Notes: generated from the sequence alone by a model not told the origin. Positions 45,098-54,363 are shown, numbered from the stretch's first letter. The stretch: 60,449 bases of DNA from Akkermansia muciniphila (GCA_945900785.1 CAMDJM010000024.1:1-60449), one strand, 5' to 3'. Program-made: numbers and translations.

Positions 45098-46584
45098 GTG
45101 CCGGGGCACCGCTCCTCGCCATGCGGGGTATGGTAAAATCCTTTCCCGGGGTCAGGGCGCTGCGCGGGGTGGATTTAAGTTTGGAGAAGGGTGAGGTGCT
45201 GGCCTTGCTGGGAGAGAATGGGGCCGGCAAAAGCACCCTGATGCGGGTGCTGGGTGGGGCGCATCCAGCGGATGAGGGCACGATCGAAATGGAGGGCAAG
45301 GTGGTCACCCTGACATCCCCGCAGGCTTCGCGCGCCGCAGGGGTGGCGGTCATCTACCAGGAGTTCAATCTGGTGCCGGGGCTCACGGCGGTGGAGAATA
45401 TTTTTCTTGGCAGGGAGGTGACCCATGCCGGATTCATCGGACGGCAGGCAGAACGTCAGCGGGCTGCAGAACTGTTCCGACGGCTCGGGGTGGAGCTGGA
45501 TTTGGCGGTTCCCTGCCGCCAGCTCACCACCGCGCAGCAGCAGTTGGTGGAAATCGCCAAAGCCCTCGCTTTTGATGCCCGGGTTATTGTCATGGATGAG
45601 CCCAGTGCGGCCCTGACTTCCCATGAGGTGGAGCGGCTTTTTGTCATCATCCGGGAATTAAGGAGCCGGGGCATTGGCGTGATCTACATCAGTCACCGCC
45701 TGGATGAAGTGTTCACCATCGCGGACCGGGTGACCATCCTGCGCGATGGGCAAAATGTTGGGGAGCGGCCCATCGGCGGCATCTCACGCCACGGGATGAT
45801 CGGGATGATGGTCGGACGGGAGTTGAAAGACGAATTTCCCGCCCGCACCACGATGCCCGGCCCCGTCCGGTTGGAGGTGATGGGGCTCCGCCGGGGCCGG
45901 ATGGTGCAGGATGTTTCCCTGACCATCCGCCGGGGGGAAATCCTGGCCCTGGCCGGACTGGTAGGCGCGGGCCGCACAGAAACGGTTCGGCTCATCTTCG
46001 GAGCAGATGTCAGGGAAGCCGGGGAAATCCGGCTGGATGGCAGGGTGCTGGACATTTCGTCCCCGCGCGATGCCATCGCGGCAGGGATCGGCCTGCTGAC
46101 CGAGGACCGGAAATTGCAGGGATTGGTGCTGCGCCATTCCGTCCGGGAAAATTTCGCCCTGCCGAATCTGGAGCGCCTTTCCACCAGGGGATTTGTCATA
46201 ATGGCGGAAGAGCAGGCGGAGTTCGGGCGCTACGTGGAGCAGCTCCGGATCAAAATTCCCCACGGGGAAGAGCGGGCTGGTAATTTGTCAGGAGGGAATC
46301 AGCAGAAGGTGGTGCTGGCCAAATGGCTGGCCAGAAATTGCGAAGTGCTGATTTTCGACGAACCCACCCGGGGGATTGATGCCGGGGCCAAATTTGAAAT
46401 TTATTTGCTTCTCAACGAACTGGCGGCGCAGGGGAAATCCATTCTCATGATCAGCTCCGAACTCCCGGAAGTGCTGGGCATGGCGGACCGGGTGATCGTG
46501 ATGCACGAAGGCCGCATCACCGGTGAAATCGAAAATGCCCGGCAGGCCACCCAGGAACAAATCATGCAGCTCGCCGTCGCCTGA
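45094..46584 (+). CDS. Sugar ABC transporter ATPase with two nucleotide-binding domains (RbsA/MglA-like)
   Basis: The product is 496 residues. The first domain has Walker A GENGAGKSTLM, a modified signature LTTAQQQLVEIAKAL and Walker B VIVMDEPSAAL. The second has the degenerate Walker A usual in this family (LVGAGRTETVRLIFG), the signature LSGGNQQKVVLAKWL and LIFDEPTRGID. It powers the permease encoded next. The start overlaps the stop of the AroE-like gene. Confidence 0.95.
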   Translation: MSAGAPLLAMRGMVKSFPGVRALRGVDLSLEKGEVLALLGENGAGKSTLMRVLGGAHPADEGTIEMEGKVVTLTSPQASRAAGVAVIYQEFNLVPGLTAVENIFLGREVTHAGFIGRQAERQRAAELFRRLGVELDLAVPCRQLTTAQQQLVEIAKALAFDARVIVMDEPSAALTSHEVERLFVIIRELRSRGIGVIYISHRLDEVFTIADRVTILRDGQNVGERPIGGISRHGMIGMMVGRELKDEFPARTTMPGPVRLEVMGLRRGRMVQDVSLTIRRGEILALAGLVGAGRTETVRLIFGADVREAGEIRLDGRVLDISSPRDAIAAGIGLLTEDRKLQGLVLRHSVRENFALPNLERLSTRGFVIMAEEQAEFGRYVEQLRIKIPHGEERAGNLSGGNQQKVVLAKWLARNCEVLIFDEPTRGIDAGAKFEIYLLLNELAAQGKSILMISSELPEVLGMADRVIVMHEGRITGEIENARQATQEQIMQLAVA

Positions 46585-46593
46585 CCCCCTCCC

Positions 46594-47919
46594 ATGAAAC
46601 CTTTTCTCAAAAAAACCCTGTCAGAGTATGGCATGAGCCTGGTGCTGCTGCTCCTCTGCGCTTATTTCAGTGTGGTGACCTGGAGTGATCAATCCCCTGC
46701 CGGCGCGGACGGAGCCCAGCAGGTCACGGAAGCCATCGCCCGCCTCGGCGGCACACCCCGGGTGCTGATCGCTGCCACCAGCCAGCCGGACGACGCGGCC
46801 TTCACCGCCCGGCTCCTCACGGATTTGCCGGTCAACGGTGCGGTAGTGGTTGCCACCGCCAGTGGGGAACCCCAGGCAGCCCGGGAGGCTCTGCAAAAAC
46901 TGGCGGCCTCCGGCGGCAAACTGGACGTTATCGCCTGCACCCAGGCGGCGGGCGGCTGGCTGGTTTTTTCTGATATAAAAACGGATTACCCAGGCCTGGG
47001 CTCGCCCCAAATCATCACCCCCCGGAGCTACCGGTGGCCTAATTTTTTAAAGACGGCCAATTTGCTGAACATCGCCAACCAGATTGCGATCATTGCCATT
47101 ATCGCGATCGGGATGACCATGGTGATCATTACCGGAGGGATTGATCTTTCCGTGGGCAGTTTGCTGGCCTTGTCGGCGGTGCTGGTGGCGCGTTTTATCC
47201 GGGACTATGCCGGAGGAGCGGCCGCTTCCACCGGCGGGCTGGTGCTGGCCAGTCTGGCGGCGGTGGTGATTTGTGGCGGCGCAGGGGCCTTTTCCGGCCT
47301 GATGATCACCCGGTTCCGCATTCCGCCGTTTATTGTTACTCTGGCGATGATGCTGGTGGGCAGCGGCCTGGCCTATACCCTGGCGGCCGGGCAGACCATT
47401 TATCAAATTCCAGAATCCTTCATCTGGCTGGGGCGCGGGGCGGACCTGTTCAGCGTGCCTAACGCCGTGGTGCTGATGTTTATCCTCTACGCTTTGGCCC
47501 ATGTGCTGATGTCCCGGATGAAGCTGGGCCGCTATCTTTACGCCGTCGGCGGCAACAGCGAGGCGGCGCGGCTTTCCGGGGTTCCGGTGCGCCGGGTGCT
47601 GCTCTTTGCCTACACGGCCAGCGCCCTGCTGGCAGGGCTGGGCGGAGTGATCATGGCCTCACAACTGAAGAGCGGCTCCGGCAACTATGGCAACATGTAT
47701 GAACTTTACGTCATCGCCGCCGTGGTCGTCGGTGGCACCAGCCTGAGTGGGGGTGAAGGCAAAATGCCCGGCACCCTCATCGGAGCCTTCACCATCGCGG
47801 TGATTCAGAATGGGATGAATCTGACCAATGTGGAAAGTTATACGCAAAAAGTAGTGCTCGGCCTCGTCATCCTGGGGGCGGTGCTGCTCGACCGTCTCCG
47901 TCACCAGGCCCGGCTCTGA
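46594..47919 (+). CDS. Sugar ABC transporter permease (RbsC-like) with an extracytoplasmic insert
   Basis: The product is 441 residues against about 320 for ordinary RbsC. The first membrane helix (MSLVLLLLCAYFSVV) is followed by a soluble stretch of about 118 residues (31-148) before the normal core starts at FLKTANLLNIANQIAIIAI. The core is complete, with MTMVIITGGIDLSVGSLLAL and the C-terminal VVGGTSLSGGEGKMPGTLIG. The insert has alternating strand and helix character (RVLIAATSQPDDAAFTARLL, GAVVVATASGEPQAAREAL) and should lie on the outer face of the membrane. It may contact the binding lipoprotein or the sugar. Confidence 0.9.
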   Translation: MKPFLKKTLSEYGMSLVLLLLCAYFSVVTWSDQSPAGADGAQQVTEAIARLGGTPRVLIAATSQPDDAAFTARLLTDLPVNGAVVVATASGEPQAAREALQKLAASGGKLDVIACTQAAGGWLVFSDIKTDYPGLGSPQIITPRSYRWPNFLKTANLLNIANQIAIIAIIAIGMTMVIITGGIDLSVGSLLALSAVLVARFIRDYAGGAAASTGGLVLASLAAVVICGGAGAFSGLMITRFRIPPFIVTLAMMLVGSGLAYTLAAGQTIYQIPESFIWLGRGADLFSVPNAVVLMFILYALAHVLMSRMKLGRYLYAVGGNSEAARLSGVPVRRVLLFAYTASALLAGLGGVIMASQLKSGSGNYGNMYELYVIAAVVVGGTSLSGGEGKMPGTLIGAFTIAVIQNGMNLTNVESYTQKVVLGLVILGAVLLDRLRHQARL

Positions 47920-47941
47920 GTCTCCCGTCAGTGCGTTTGGC

Positions 47942-47980
47942 CCAGGCAGCGGCAGGCCATCCGTGCCTCCCTGGTTTTTT
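47942..47980 (+). terminator. Rho-independent terminator after the sugar ABC operon
   Basis: CCAGG (47942-47946) pairs with CCTGG (47970-47974), with an inner GGCA/TGCC pair, followed directly by TTTTTT (47975-47980). It lies 23 bases after the permease stop and closes the operon. Confidence 0.7.
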
Positions 47981-48060
47981 GAGATTGATCATAACGATAC
48001 GAGGGCGGGAGGCATCAGGGCGAGGCCTTGCGTGATGGGGAGGGAACGGTAAGCTGCCCC

Positions 48061-48279
48061 ATGAAACTACAACAGGGACAACTCTACAAATGCGCGGACG
48101 CCGTGGTCCGCATCGTGAAACTGGAACGGATGGCCGTGGCTTACAAAGCGACGCCCTTGCCGGAGCCGGGCGGGGAAAGCGATCCGGAGGCCCCGGCGGA
48201 AGGGATGCGCTGCGAGGTGACAAAGAAGGAATTCTGCCGCCTCATCAAAGGAGCGGAACTGGTGACTCCCGGAACGTGA
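48061..48279 (+). CDS. Small protein of unknown function
   Basis: The product is 72 residues from ATG 48061. It has a beta-rich N-terminus (LQQGQLYKCADAVVRIVKLE) that could be an SH3-like barrel, an acidic Pro-rich loop and an ending KKEFCRLIKGAEL. I do not recognise the family. It is upstream of the M28-like gene by 55 bases on the same strand and could share its transcript. Confidence 0.6.
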   Translation: MKLQQGQLYKCADAVVRIVKLERMAVAYKATPLPEPGGESDPEAPAEGMRCEVTKKEFCRLIKGAELVTPGT

Positions 48280-48334
48280 ATGATTTGCCGGTCTGGGGCC
48301 CGGGGCCCGGCCGGCGACGTAACTATTGCCAATC

Positions 48335-49375
48335 ATGCCTTTGCTGACCTCCCAACAAACCATCCGCTTTTTTATTCTGGGCCTGCCTTTGGGTCTGATT
48401 GCCACTGGGATTTTTGCCATGTGGATTTATTTCCAGGTCGATGAGGTGCGGGAACAGCGCTCCAACCGCGCTCCCGTGCGCCGGGCTTTAAATGAGGCGG
48501 ACCTGCGCTCTTATGTGCAGACTTTGTCAGGAGGCATCGGCCCCCGGCATGCAGGGGCTCCGGAAACGCTGTCTTCCGCGCGGAAGTATCTGCAGTCCAC
48601 CCTGGGGCCGGCGAATCTGGGGTTTGCGGTCTCGCGGCATGAATATGAGGAAGCGGGCCAGACGTTTTATAATCTGATCATTGATCTGCCGGGAACCGTA
48701 GGGGCGCATGCGGCGGAAATTGTGATGGTGACGGCGAATTATGATACCACGGCGGACAGTCCAGGGGCAGATGCAAATTCGTCAGGCACGGCCGCCCTGA
48801 TGAGTCTGGCGCAAAGTTTTGCGGGAACGGCTTCCGCCCGCACGCTGCGGTTTGTGGCCCTGGTGAATGAATCCCCGCCGCGGGCGGGCACGCCGGGGAC
48901 GGGCGGTGCGGCCTATGCGGCCAGCCTGAAGGTTCGTCAGGACAAGGTGGTGGCGGTGGTCGCCTTGGAGGGACTGGGATGTTATTTGGAGACGCCCGGT
49001 TCGCAGCAGTTTCCCGCCGGACCGGCGGCCCCGTGGCCTGACAAGGGAGATTTTCTCTCGTTCACGGTGAATGCGGCGGCGAATCCCCTGATGGAAAATC
49101 TGGCGGCGGAGTTTAAGACGGCGACGCGCCTGCCGTTGGTGTCCGCTGCGGCGGCGGGCCTCCCGGCGTTGCTGGGTGGGGGCACGGCGTCTGGTTTTGA
49201 TGCAGCAGGGTTTCCGGTGCTGCGGTTTTCAGATACAGGCGGGCTGCGGAATCCGGATTGGCAGAAACCGGGGGACACGGCGGAGCGCCTCGACTATCCG
49301 AAGTTTCTGGAAGCCGTGCGGGGCATCGAAGCGGTGATCCGGGCGCTGTTGAATCCGTCAGGCTCCCGCCGTTAG
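48335..49375 (+). CDS. Membrane-anchored M28-family peptidase homolog lacking metal ligands
   Basis: The product is 346 residues from ATG 48335. An N-terminal helix (FFILGLPLGLIATGIFAMWI) anchors it. The Zn-peptidase fold is traced by VTANYDTTADSPGADANSSG, FVALVNESPP, VALEGLGCY and RNPDWQKPGDTAERLDY. In active M28 enzymes the first site reads HYD and the last one YHTPGDT. Here the first His is Asn and the last is Gln, so zinc binding is probably lost. The Asp of GADANSSG and one Glu remain. A pseudo-enzyme or binding role is likely. Its end overlaps the end of the convergent allophanate hydrolase gene by 18 bases. Confidence 0.75.
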   Translation: MPLLTSQQTIRFFILGLPLGLIATGIFAMWIYFQVDEVREQRSNRAPVRRALNEADLRSYVQTLSGGIGPRHAGAPETLSSARKYLQSTLGPANLGFAVSRHEYEEAGQTFYNLIIDLPGTVGAHAAEIVMVTANYDTTADSPGADANSSGTAALMSLAQSFAGTASARTLRFVALVNESPPRAGTPGTGGAAYAASLKVRQDKVVAVVALEGLGCYLETPGSQQFPAGPAAPWPDKGDFLSFTVNAAANPLMENLAAEFKTATRLPLVSAAAAGLPALLGGGTASGFDAAGFPVLRFSDTGGLRNPDWQKPGDTAERLDYPKFLEAVRGIEAVIRALLNPSGSRR

Positions 49376-51136
49376 CTTTTTCACCCAGGCCCGCCAACTG
49401 CCAAGGTTGGTGATGTCCTCGGCACCCTCTGCCGCGATGGCTTCGCAGACGAATCCACACACGGTGCTGCCATCTCCGAGGAGCACGCGGCCCAGTCCGA
49501 GAGGGGCCGGGATGCCGGCGAGGAAGCTGCCGACGGCGGCCAGGGGAACGGCCCAGATTTCGATTTCAATGGCTCCGCCGCCTGCGGTGCGGCGAATCAG
49601 GCCGGGGCGCCAGGGTGGTCCACCAGGCAGCCTGACCATTTGATAGACGGGAGCGGTTTGGGTGCTGCGGACCAGCCAGGCCCCGCGGGAGGTGAGTTGG
49701 GAGTTAAGGGGCAGGCCGCTGAGATGGGCACCGCAGACGGCGATCTCCAGGGTGGGCACGGGCGGATGGATGGGCGGGCAGGCGGGAGCCGGGGTGGGCG
49801 GGCTTTCCAGGTGTGGGACGGGCCAGCGGCTGGCGAATTCCAGGAGATGCCAGTCGGTGAAGGCTGGGGCGAAGAGAGTGATGCCCCAGGGCAGGCCGGT
49901 GGGCAGAAACCCGGCGGGCAGGGCCAGCGCGGCCAGGTCCAGCAGGTTCATGAAATTGGTGTAGCGCCCGAGGTTGGAGTTGAGCCTGACCGGATCGGCC
50001 GCGACTTCGGCCTTGGTGTAGATGGTGCCGGCGGTGGGGGTGAGGATGGCGTCGACGGTTTCCCATACGGGGGCAGTGCGGCGTTTATTGGCAGCCACCT
50101 GATAGGCGGCACGGAAAGCCTGAGCGGCGGTGCCCTGGTTTCCAGGGCCGATGATATCGCGGATCACCGGAAGGACGGCCTCCGGATCGGAGGTGATGAG
50201 GGCTCCGGCGGTGAGGTAGCGCTCGGCGACCCAGGGGCCTTCGTAGAGGAGCCGGGCGGTTTCCAGAAAAGGGCTCAGGTCGATTTCCACGATCTCAGCC
50301 CCGGCGTCGCGGGCGGTGGCGATGGCGGCGGTGAAGAGGCTGGCAGCGGCGGCATTGCCAAAGAATTCCAGTTGCTCCGGCGGAGGGACGCCGAGGCGGA
50401 TGCCGCCGGACCATGAGCGGGCGGGCTGCGCCGGCAGGGGACGGGAGTAGGGATCGGCGGGATCAAAGGCGCTGGCGATGCCCAGCACGAGCGCTGCGTC
50501 AGCCACCGTGTTGGCGAAGATGCTGACACAATCGAGGGTGCGGCAGGCGGGCACCACGCCGGTGGTGCTGAGCAGGCCGCAGGTGGGTTTGACGCCGACG
50601 AGATGGTTGAAGGAGGCGGGCACGCGGCCGGATCCGGCGGTATCCGTGCCCAGGGAAAAGGCGGCAAATCCCCGCGCCACCGCGACGGCGGAACCGGCGC
50701 TGGACCCGCCCGGGATGTAGTCAGGATGCCAGGGATTCACCGGCGTGCCATAGGGCGAGCGGACGCCCACCAGACCGGTGGCGAATTGATCCAGGTTGGT
50801 CTTGCCCAGGGGGATGGCCCCGGCGGCGAGGAGGCGTTGCACCACCGTGGCGCTGGTTTCCGGCGTGTAGGCAAAGGCGGGGCAGGCGGCGGTGGTGGGG
50901 ATGCCGGCGAGGTCGATGTTATCCTTGATGGCAAAAGGCACGCCGTAGAGGGGCAGATCGTCCGGCGGGAGGGATTCCAGATTAGCTAGAAAAGGTTCGA
51001 TTTCCCGATCCGTGAGGAGGTGGATGAAAATGGCGTGGTCCGCATCCCCGCGGAGTTGTTGCAGCAGGCTGGTGATGAGGGCCCGGGGGGTGGTGGTGCC
51101 GTTGCGGTAATCAGTCAGGAGATCGGAGAGGTTCAT
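49358..51136 (-). CDS. atzF: Allophanate hydrolase
   Basis: The product is 592 residues, the normal size. The amidase-signature domain has Lys in VPFAIKDNIDLAG (about residue 71), the cis-Ser in IPGGSSAGSAVAV (about 145) and the nucleophile Ser in GTDTAGSGRVPA (about 169). The C-terminal allophanate hydrolase domain follows (LEIAVCGAHLSGLPLNSQL). It turns allophanate into ammonia and CO2, the second step of urea amidolyase. No urea carboxylase gene is in the window, so the source of allophanate is open. It lies 60 bases downstream of kdsD on the same strand. Confidence 0.9.
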   Translation of the reverse strand: MNLSDLLTDYRNGTTTPRALITSLLQQLRGDADHAIFIHLLTDREIEPFLANLESLPPDDLPLYGVPFAIKDNIDLAGIPTTAACPAFAYTPETSATVVQRLLAAGAIPLGKTNLDQFATGLVGVRSPYGTPVNPWHPDYIPGGSSAGSAVAVARGFAAFSLGTDTAGSGRVPASFNHLVGVKPTCGLLSTTGVVPACRTLDCVSIFANTVADAALVLGIASAFDPADPYSRPLPAQPARSWSGGIRLGVPPPEQLEFFGNAAAASLFTAAIATARDAGAEIVEIDLSPFLETARLLYEGPWVAERYLTAGALITSDPEAVLPVIRDIIGPGNQGTAAQAFRAAYQVAANKRRTAPVWETVDAILTPTAGTIYTKAEVAADPVRLNSNLGRYTNFMNLLDLAALALPAGFLPTGLPWGITLFAPAFTDWHLLEFASRWPVPHLESPPTPAPACPPIHPPVPTLEIAVCGAHLSGLPLNSQLTSRGAWLVRSTQTAPVYQMVRLPGGPPWRPGLIRRTAGGGAIEIEIWAVPLAAVGSFLAGIPAPLGLGRVLLGDGSTVCGFVCEAIAAEGAEDITNLGSWRAWVKKLTAGA

Positions 51137-51196
51137 GAAGCGGTGGGGGCTTGCCAGCAGTTCGTGTTCCCGGGGGCGTTTTTTTCCCGGCGGTGG

Positions 51197-52168
51197 CTAG
51201 AGAATGCGGTGGCGGCTGAGGTCCTGGGTATCGACGATGCCGACCGGATGCTGCTCCGCATTGAGCACCACGAGTTCATCCACGGGGTGGCGCTCCAGAA
51301 GGTTGAGGAGTTCCGCCGCGAGTTTTCCCGCCTGAATGGTGATAGGGCCCGGGGTCATGAACTGGCGGACAGGCTCGCTGGCGAGGTTCGGATTGCTCTC
51401 GAAGGCGCGGGCGAAATCGCCCTGGGTGAAGATGCCGGCCAGGGTATTGTCAGGATTGGTGAGGATGACGCAACCGGAGCGGCAGCGGCCCATGGTGCGG
51501 ACGGCCTGCTGGACGGTGGCGTCCGGGGCGACGAGGGGGAGCCGGTCACCGCTGCGCATGATGTCGGAGACTTTGGTGAGGAGTGCCCGACCAAGACTGC
51601 CGCCAGGGTGGAGCAGTGCGAAATCCCCAGGCTGGAATCCCCGCGCTTCCAGAAGCACCATGGCGAGGGCATCGCCCAGGACCAGCATAACGGTGCTGCT
51701 GCTGGTGGGGGCGAGATTCAGCGGGCAGGCCTCCCGCTGGACGGAGGTGTCCAGGACGATATCCGCCGCCGCCGCGAGGCTGCTGGCCGGACCGCCGGTG
51801 AAAGCGATGAGCTGGCATTGCTGGCGCTTGAGATGCGGCAGGAGGTTGAGGATCTCATCCGTTTCGCCGCTGTAGCTGAGGGTCAGAATCACATCTCCGG
51901 CGCTGACCAGGCCGAGGTCTCCATGCAGGGCGTCCTGGGCATTGAGCACCACGGTGGGGGCGCCGGTGCTGTTGAGGGTAGCGGCGATTTTGGAGGCGAT
52001 GTTGCCGGACTTGCCCACACCGCAGATGATGATTTTGCGGCCTTGTCCGACCGTGGTGCGCAGCAGGTCGACCGCATCAATGAAGGGCTGGCCAATGCGG
52101 TTGGAGAGGCGCTGGACCTCGGCGATTTCGAGGTCGATGACGGTGCGGGCTTTGGTAAGGTAATCCAC
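51197..52168 (-). CDS. kdsD: Arabinose-5-phosphate isomerase
   Basis: The product is 323 residues from a GTG start. The SIS domain holds IIICGVGKSGNIASKIAATL and LTLSYSGETDEILNLLPHL; two CBS domains follow (VSDIMRSGDRLPLV, MTPGPITIQAGKLAAELL). The enzyme makes arabinose 5-phosphate for Kdo, a core sugar of LPS. It is encoded after the LptA-like gene on the same strand, with 136 bases between, in line with a role in LPS making and transport. Confidence 0.94.
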   Translation of the reverse strand: MDYLTKARTVIDLEIAEVQRLSNRIGQPFIDAVDLLRTTVGQGRKIIICGVGKSGNIASKIAATLNSTGAPTVVLNAQDALHGDLGLVSAGDVILTLSYSGETDEILNLLPHLKRQQCQLIAFTGGPASSLAAAADIVLDTSVQREACPLNLAPTSSSTVMLVLGDALAMVLLEARGFQPGDFALLHPGGSLGRALLTKVSDIMRSGDRLPLVAPDATVQQAVRTMGRCRSGCVILTNPDNTLAGIFTQGDFARAFESNPNLASEPVRQFMTPGPITIQAGKLAAELLNLLERHPVDELVVLNAEQHPVGIVDTQDLSRHRIL

Positions 52169-52304
52169 GGGCAGGGAGGGGCGGGACCGGAAGGCCCGGA
52201 CAGAGCACCGTTTTCACGGATTTCGGGGATGGCAAAGGCGATCCCGTTCCCGGCAGTGGGCCGGTTTTACGGAGGAACCCGGAAAGCCGAAGGCGGGCTT
52301 CCCG

Positions 52305-54296
52305 TCAATTGCCGGTGCCGCCGATGATGGTGCGGTTAGGGCCGTCGGTGCGGAGGCGGCCATCGGTGAACATCACCATTTTCGTGGAAGGATCCGTGGA
52401 GATGTGGGATTTGCCGGTTTCCTGGATTTTCGGCCAATCCGCGAGGACGATTTCGCCGGATTTGAGGTTATAGGTAGCACGTCCGGCGCTGGCCATCTGG
52501 CCGGGGCCATTGGCGTTATCCTGGGTGCGCATCAGGACGTGGCCGGAGGCTTCCACGCGCTCCATGCCGCCACCGCCGGTTTTCATGAAGACCTCGACCC
52601 GTTCCGCCCGGAGGCGGATGGTGGCGCTGTTGAGTTCCACCTTGCCGGTGAAAATGACCTTGTTATTCACCTGATCGTAATCGGCCTGACGGTCGGAAGT
52701 GATATCAATTTTTCCGCTCGCCGGGGCGTTGAAGGCGGGCAGGGCGTCCGGCATTTTGTCCGGGGTGGCGGGCATGAGGTCGTTGCTGATTTCCATGGGC
52801 AATTCCGGCACAAGGTCCTGGACGATGGCTGTGGCGTCTTTTTTGACTTCCTCTGCGGCGGAGCGGAAAGTGGCAATGCCGCCCTCAGGCAAGTTCTCCA
52901 TCAGGCTGGCGGCGGTGGCAATGGTGCGGGGGAGATCCGTGTTCAACTGCCCGCTGGCGGTGGTGACGCTGCCAGCGGCTTCGGCGAGGGAGCGCACAAA
53001 GGCGCGCTCGCGCTCGCTGAGATCGGCCTCCGCCCTGCTGGACGGCTCTTCTTCAAGCGGGGCGGGGGCGGCCGTTTTGGGGGTGGTTTTTCCGGCTTTG
53101 GCCAAGGCTTTGGCTTCCGGGGCTGGCGGGGATTTTTCAGGCAGGGCGGGTTCGGTTTCAGCGCTCAGATGGGGAAATTCCAGCGGGCTTTCCGTGACGG
53201 AGTCCGGGTTGAGGGGTTCGTGGCTGGATTCCGCAGAAGCGGAGAGGACGGGGGCCGGGAGGGCGGGCTCGTCTGCCAGGGTGGATTCCATGCTGGGTTC
53301 CATGGTGTTATATGGCGTTAGGGACACACTGGAAAGCTGGAGGCTGGTCAGGCTGCTGCCCAGGGCCGTTGGATCGTCCAGGCTCACGGTGGCTTCTGCC
53401 GCAGGCTCCAGCCCAGATGCGGAGGTGATGGTGCGCGAGTCGGGGGACACAGAGTCGAATTTGGGCGGGGCCGGCACAGCGGTCCTTGGTTCGGAAGGGG
53501 GCGGGGCCACCGGCTGCCGGATACCGGTGAGGGCGTGCCGGGCGGCCATGAGGTCCACGATATCCGCCCGGGTGGACTCTGCCACGGTGTCGCCCGGTTG
53601 GGCGGGCCTGGTGGTGGATAGGTCAGGGACCTTGGGCAGGGGCACCGGAACGCCGAAAAAGTGGAAGCTGTTGGCGGGCTTGGTTCCAGTAATATCGGCG
53701 ACCATTCCTTTCGTGCTGGTGCGGGGCGGGGCGTTGTCAGGGAGGCTGGTTTTTGGAGTGCTCCGCTCCGGCGGGGTTGCCGCACGGGTGGACACGACCT
53801 CCTTTTTGGGCTTCAGCAAAGGCTTGGGGTTAGCCGGGGAAGGGCTGGTTTTGGCGAGGGCTTTTTTCTGCGGAGGGGCTGGAGTCTCCCTGGTTTTGGC
53901 TTTGGACCCGGCCGGGTTTACCGCTATTTCACGGGCTTTTTTCCCTGGCGCGGCACTGGGGGGCTTTTTGCTGTCATTTTTGACGGTCTCCGTTCTGGCT
54001 TTGGCTTTGGTTTTAGGGGTGGAAGAGGTCGCCCCAGCGGATTTTGCAGACGTCTTCGCCACGACCGCGCTGGGCTTGTCCAGCACTTTCCTGGCACTGG
54101 CGGGTTTGGGCTCTTCCTTTACAACCTTGGCCTTGGGCGCGGGTTTGGGAGCCGCTTTGGGCGCAGGCCGGGGGGGCACCTGGGCAGAGCTGCCATAGCC
54201 GAATCGGGGCTTGGGCGCTACCTGGGCAGAGGTGAGTTCCACCTGGTAAAGGAGGACACAAAGGCTGGTCAGAATCAGGCGTGGCTGGAGTTTCAC
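52305..54296 (-). CDS. LptA/OstA-domain protein with a long Ala/Pro/Lys-rich region
   Basis: The product is 663 residues from a GTG start, with a signal peptide (LILTSLCVLLYQVELTSAQ). Residues of about 30-520 are low-complexity and rich in Ala, Pro, Lys and Ser, probably disordered. The last 130 residues form an OstA/LptA-like beta-jellyroll: ITSDRQADYDQVNNKVIFTG, KVELNSATIRLRAERVEVFM and ATYNLKSGEIVLADWPKIQE. LptA carries LPS across the periplasm. The long tail could span or anchor in the wall. Standard LptA has only 180 or so residues, so this is an unusual architecture, though the location beside kdsD supports it. Confidence 0.78.
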   Translation of the reverse strand: MKLQPRLILTSLCVLLYQVELTSAQVAPKPRFGYGSSAQVPPRPAPKAAPKPAPKAKVVKEEPKPASARKVLDKPSAVVAKTSAKSAGATSSTPKTKAKARTETVKNDSKKPPSAAPGKKAREIAVNPAGSKAKTRETPAPPQKKALAKTSPSPANPKPLLKPKKEVVSTRAATPPERSTPKTSLPDNAPPRTSTKGMVADITGTKPANSFHFFGVPVPLPKVPDLSTTRPAQPGDTVAESTRADIVDLMAARHALTGIRQPVAPPPSEPRTAVPAPPKFDSVSPDSRTITSASGLEPAAEATVSLDDPTALGSSLTSLQLSSVSLTPYNTMEPSMESTLADEPALPAPVLSASAESSHEPLNPDSVTESPLEFPHLSAETEPALPEKSPPAPEAKALAKAGKTTPKTAAPAPLEEEPSSRAEADLSERERAFVRSLAEAAGSVTTASGQLNTDLPRTIATAASLMENLPEGGIATFRSAAEEVKKDATAIVQDLVPELPMEISNDLMPATPDKMPDALPAFNAPASGKIDITSDRQADYDQVNNKVIFTGKVELNSATIRLRAERVEVFMKTGGGGMERVEASGHVLMRTQDNANGPGQMASAGRATYNLKSGEIVLADWPKIQETGKSHISTDPSTKMVMFTDGRLRTDGPNRTIIGGTGN

Positions 54297-54363
54297 GATT
54301 CCAGTATGGACTCCATTTTCTAAAATATCAACAAAACTTAATAAAATTGGAGTTTTTCAGGAC

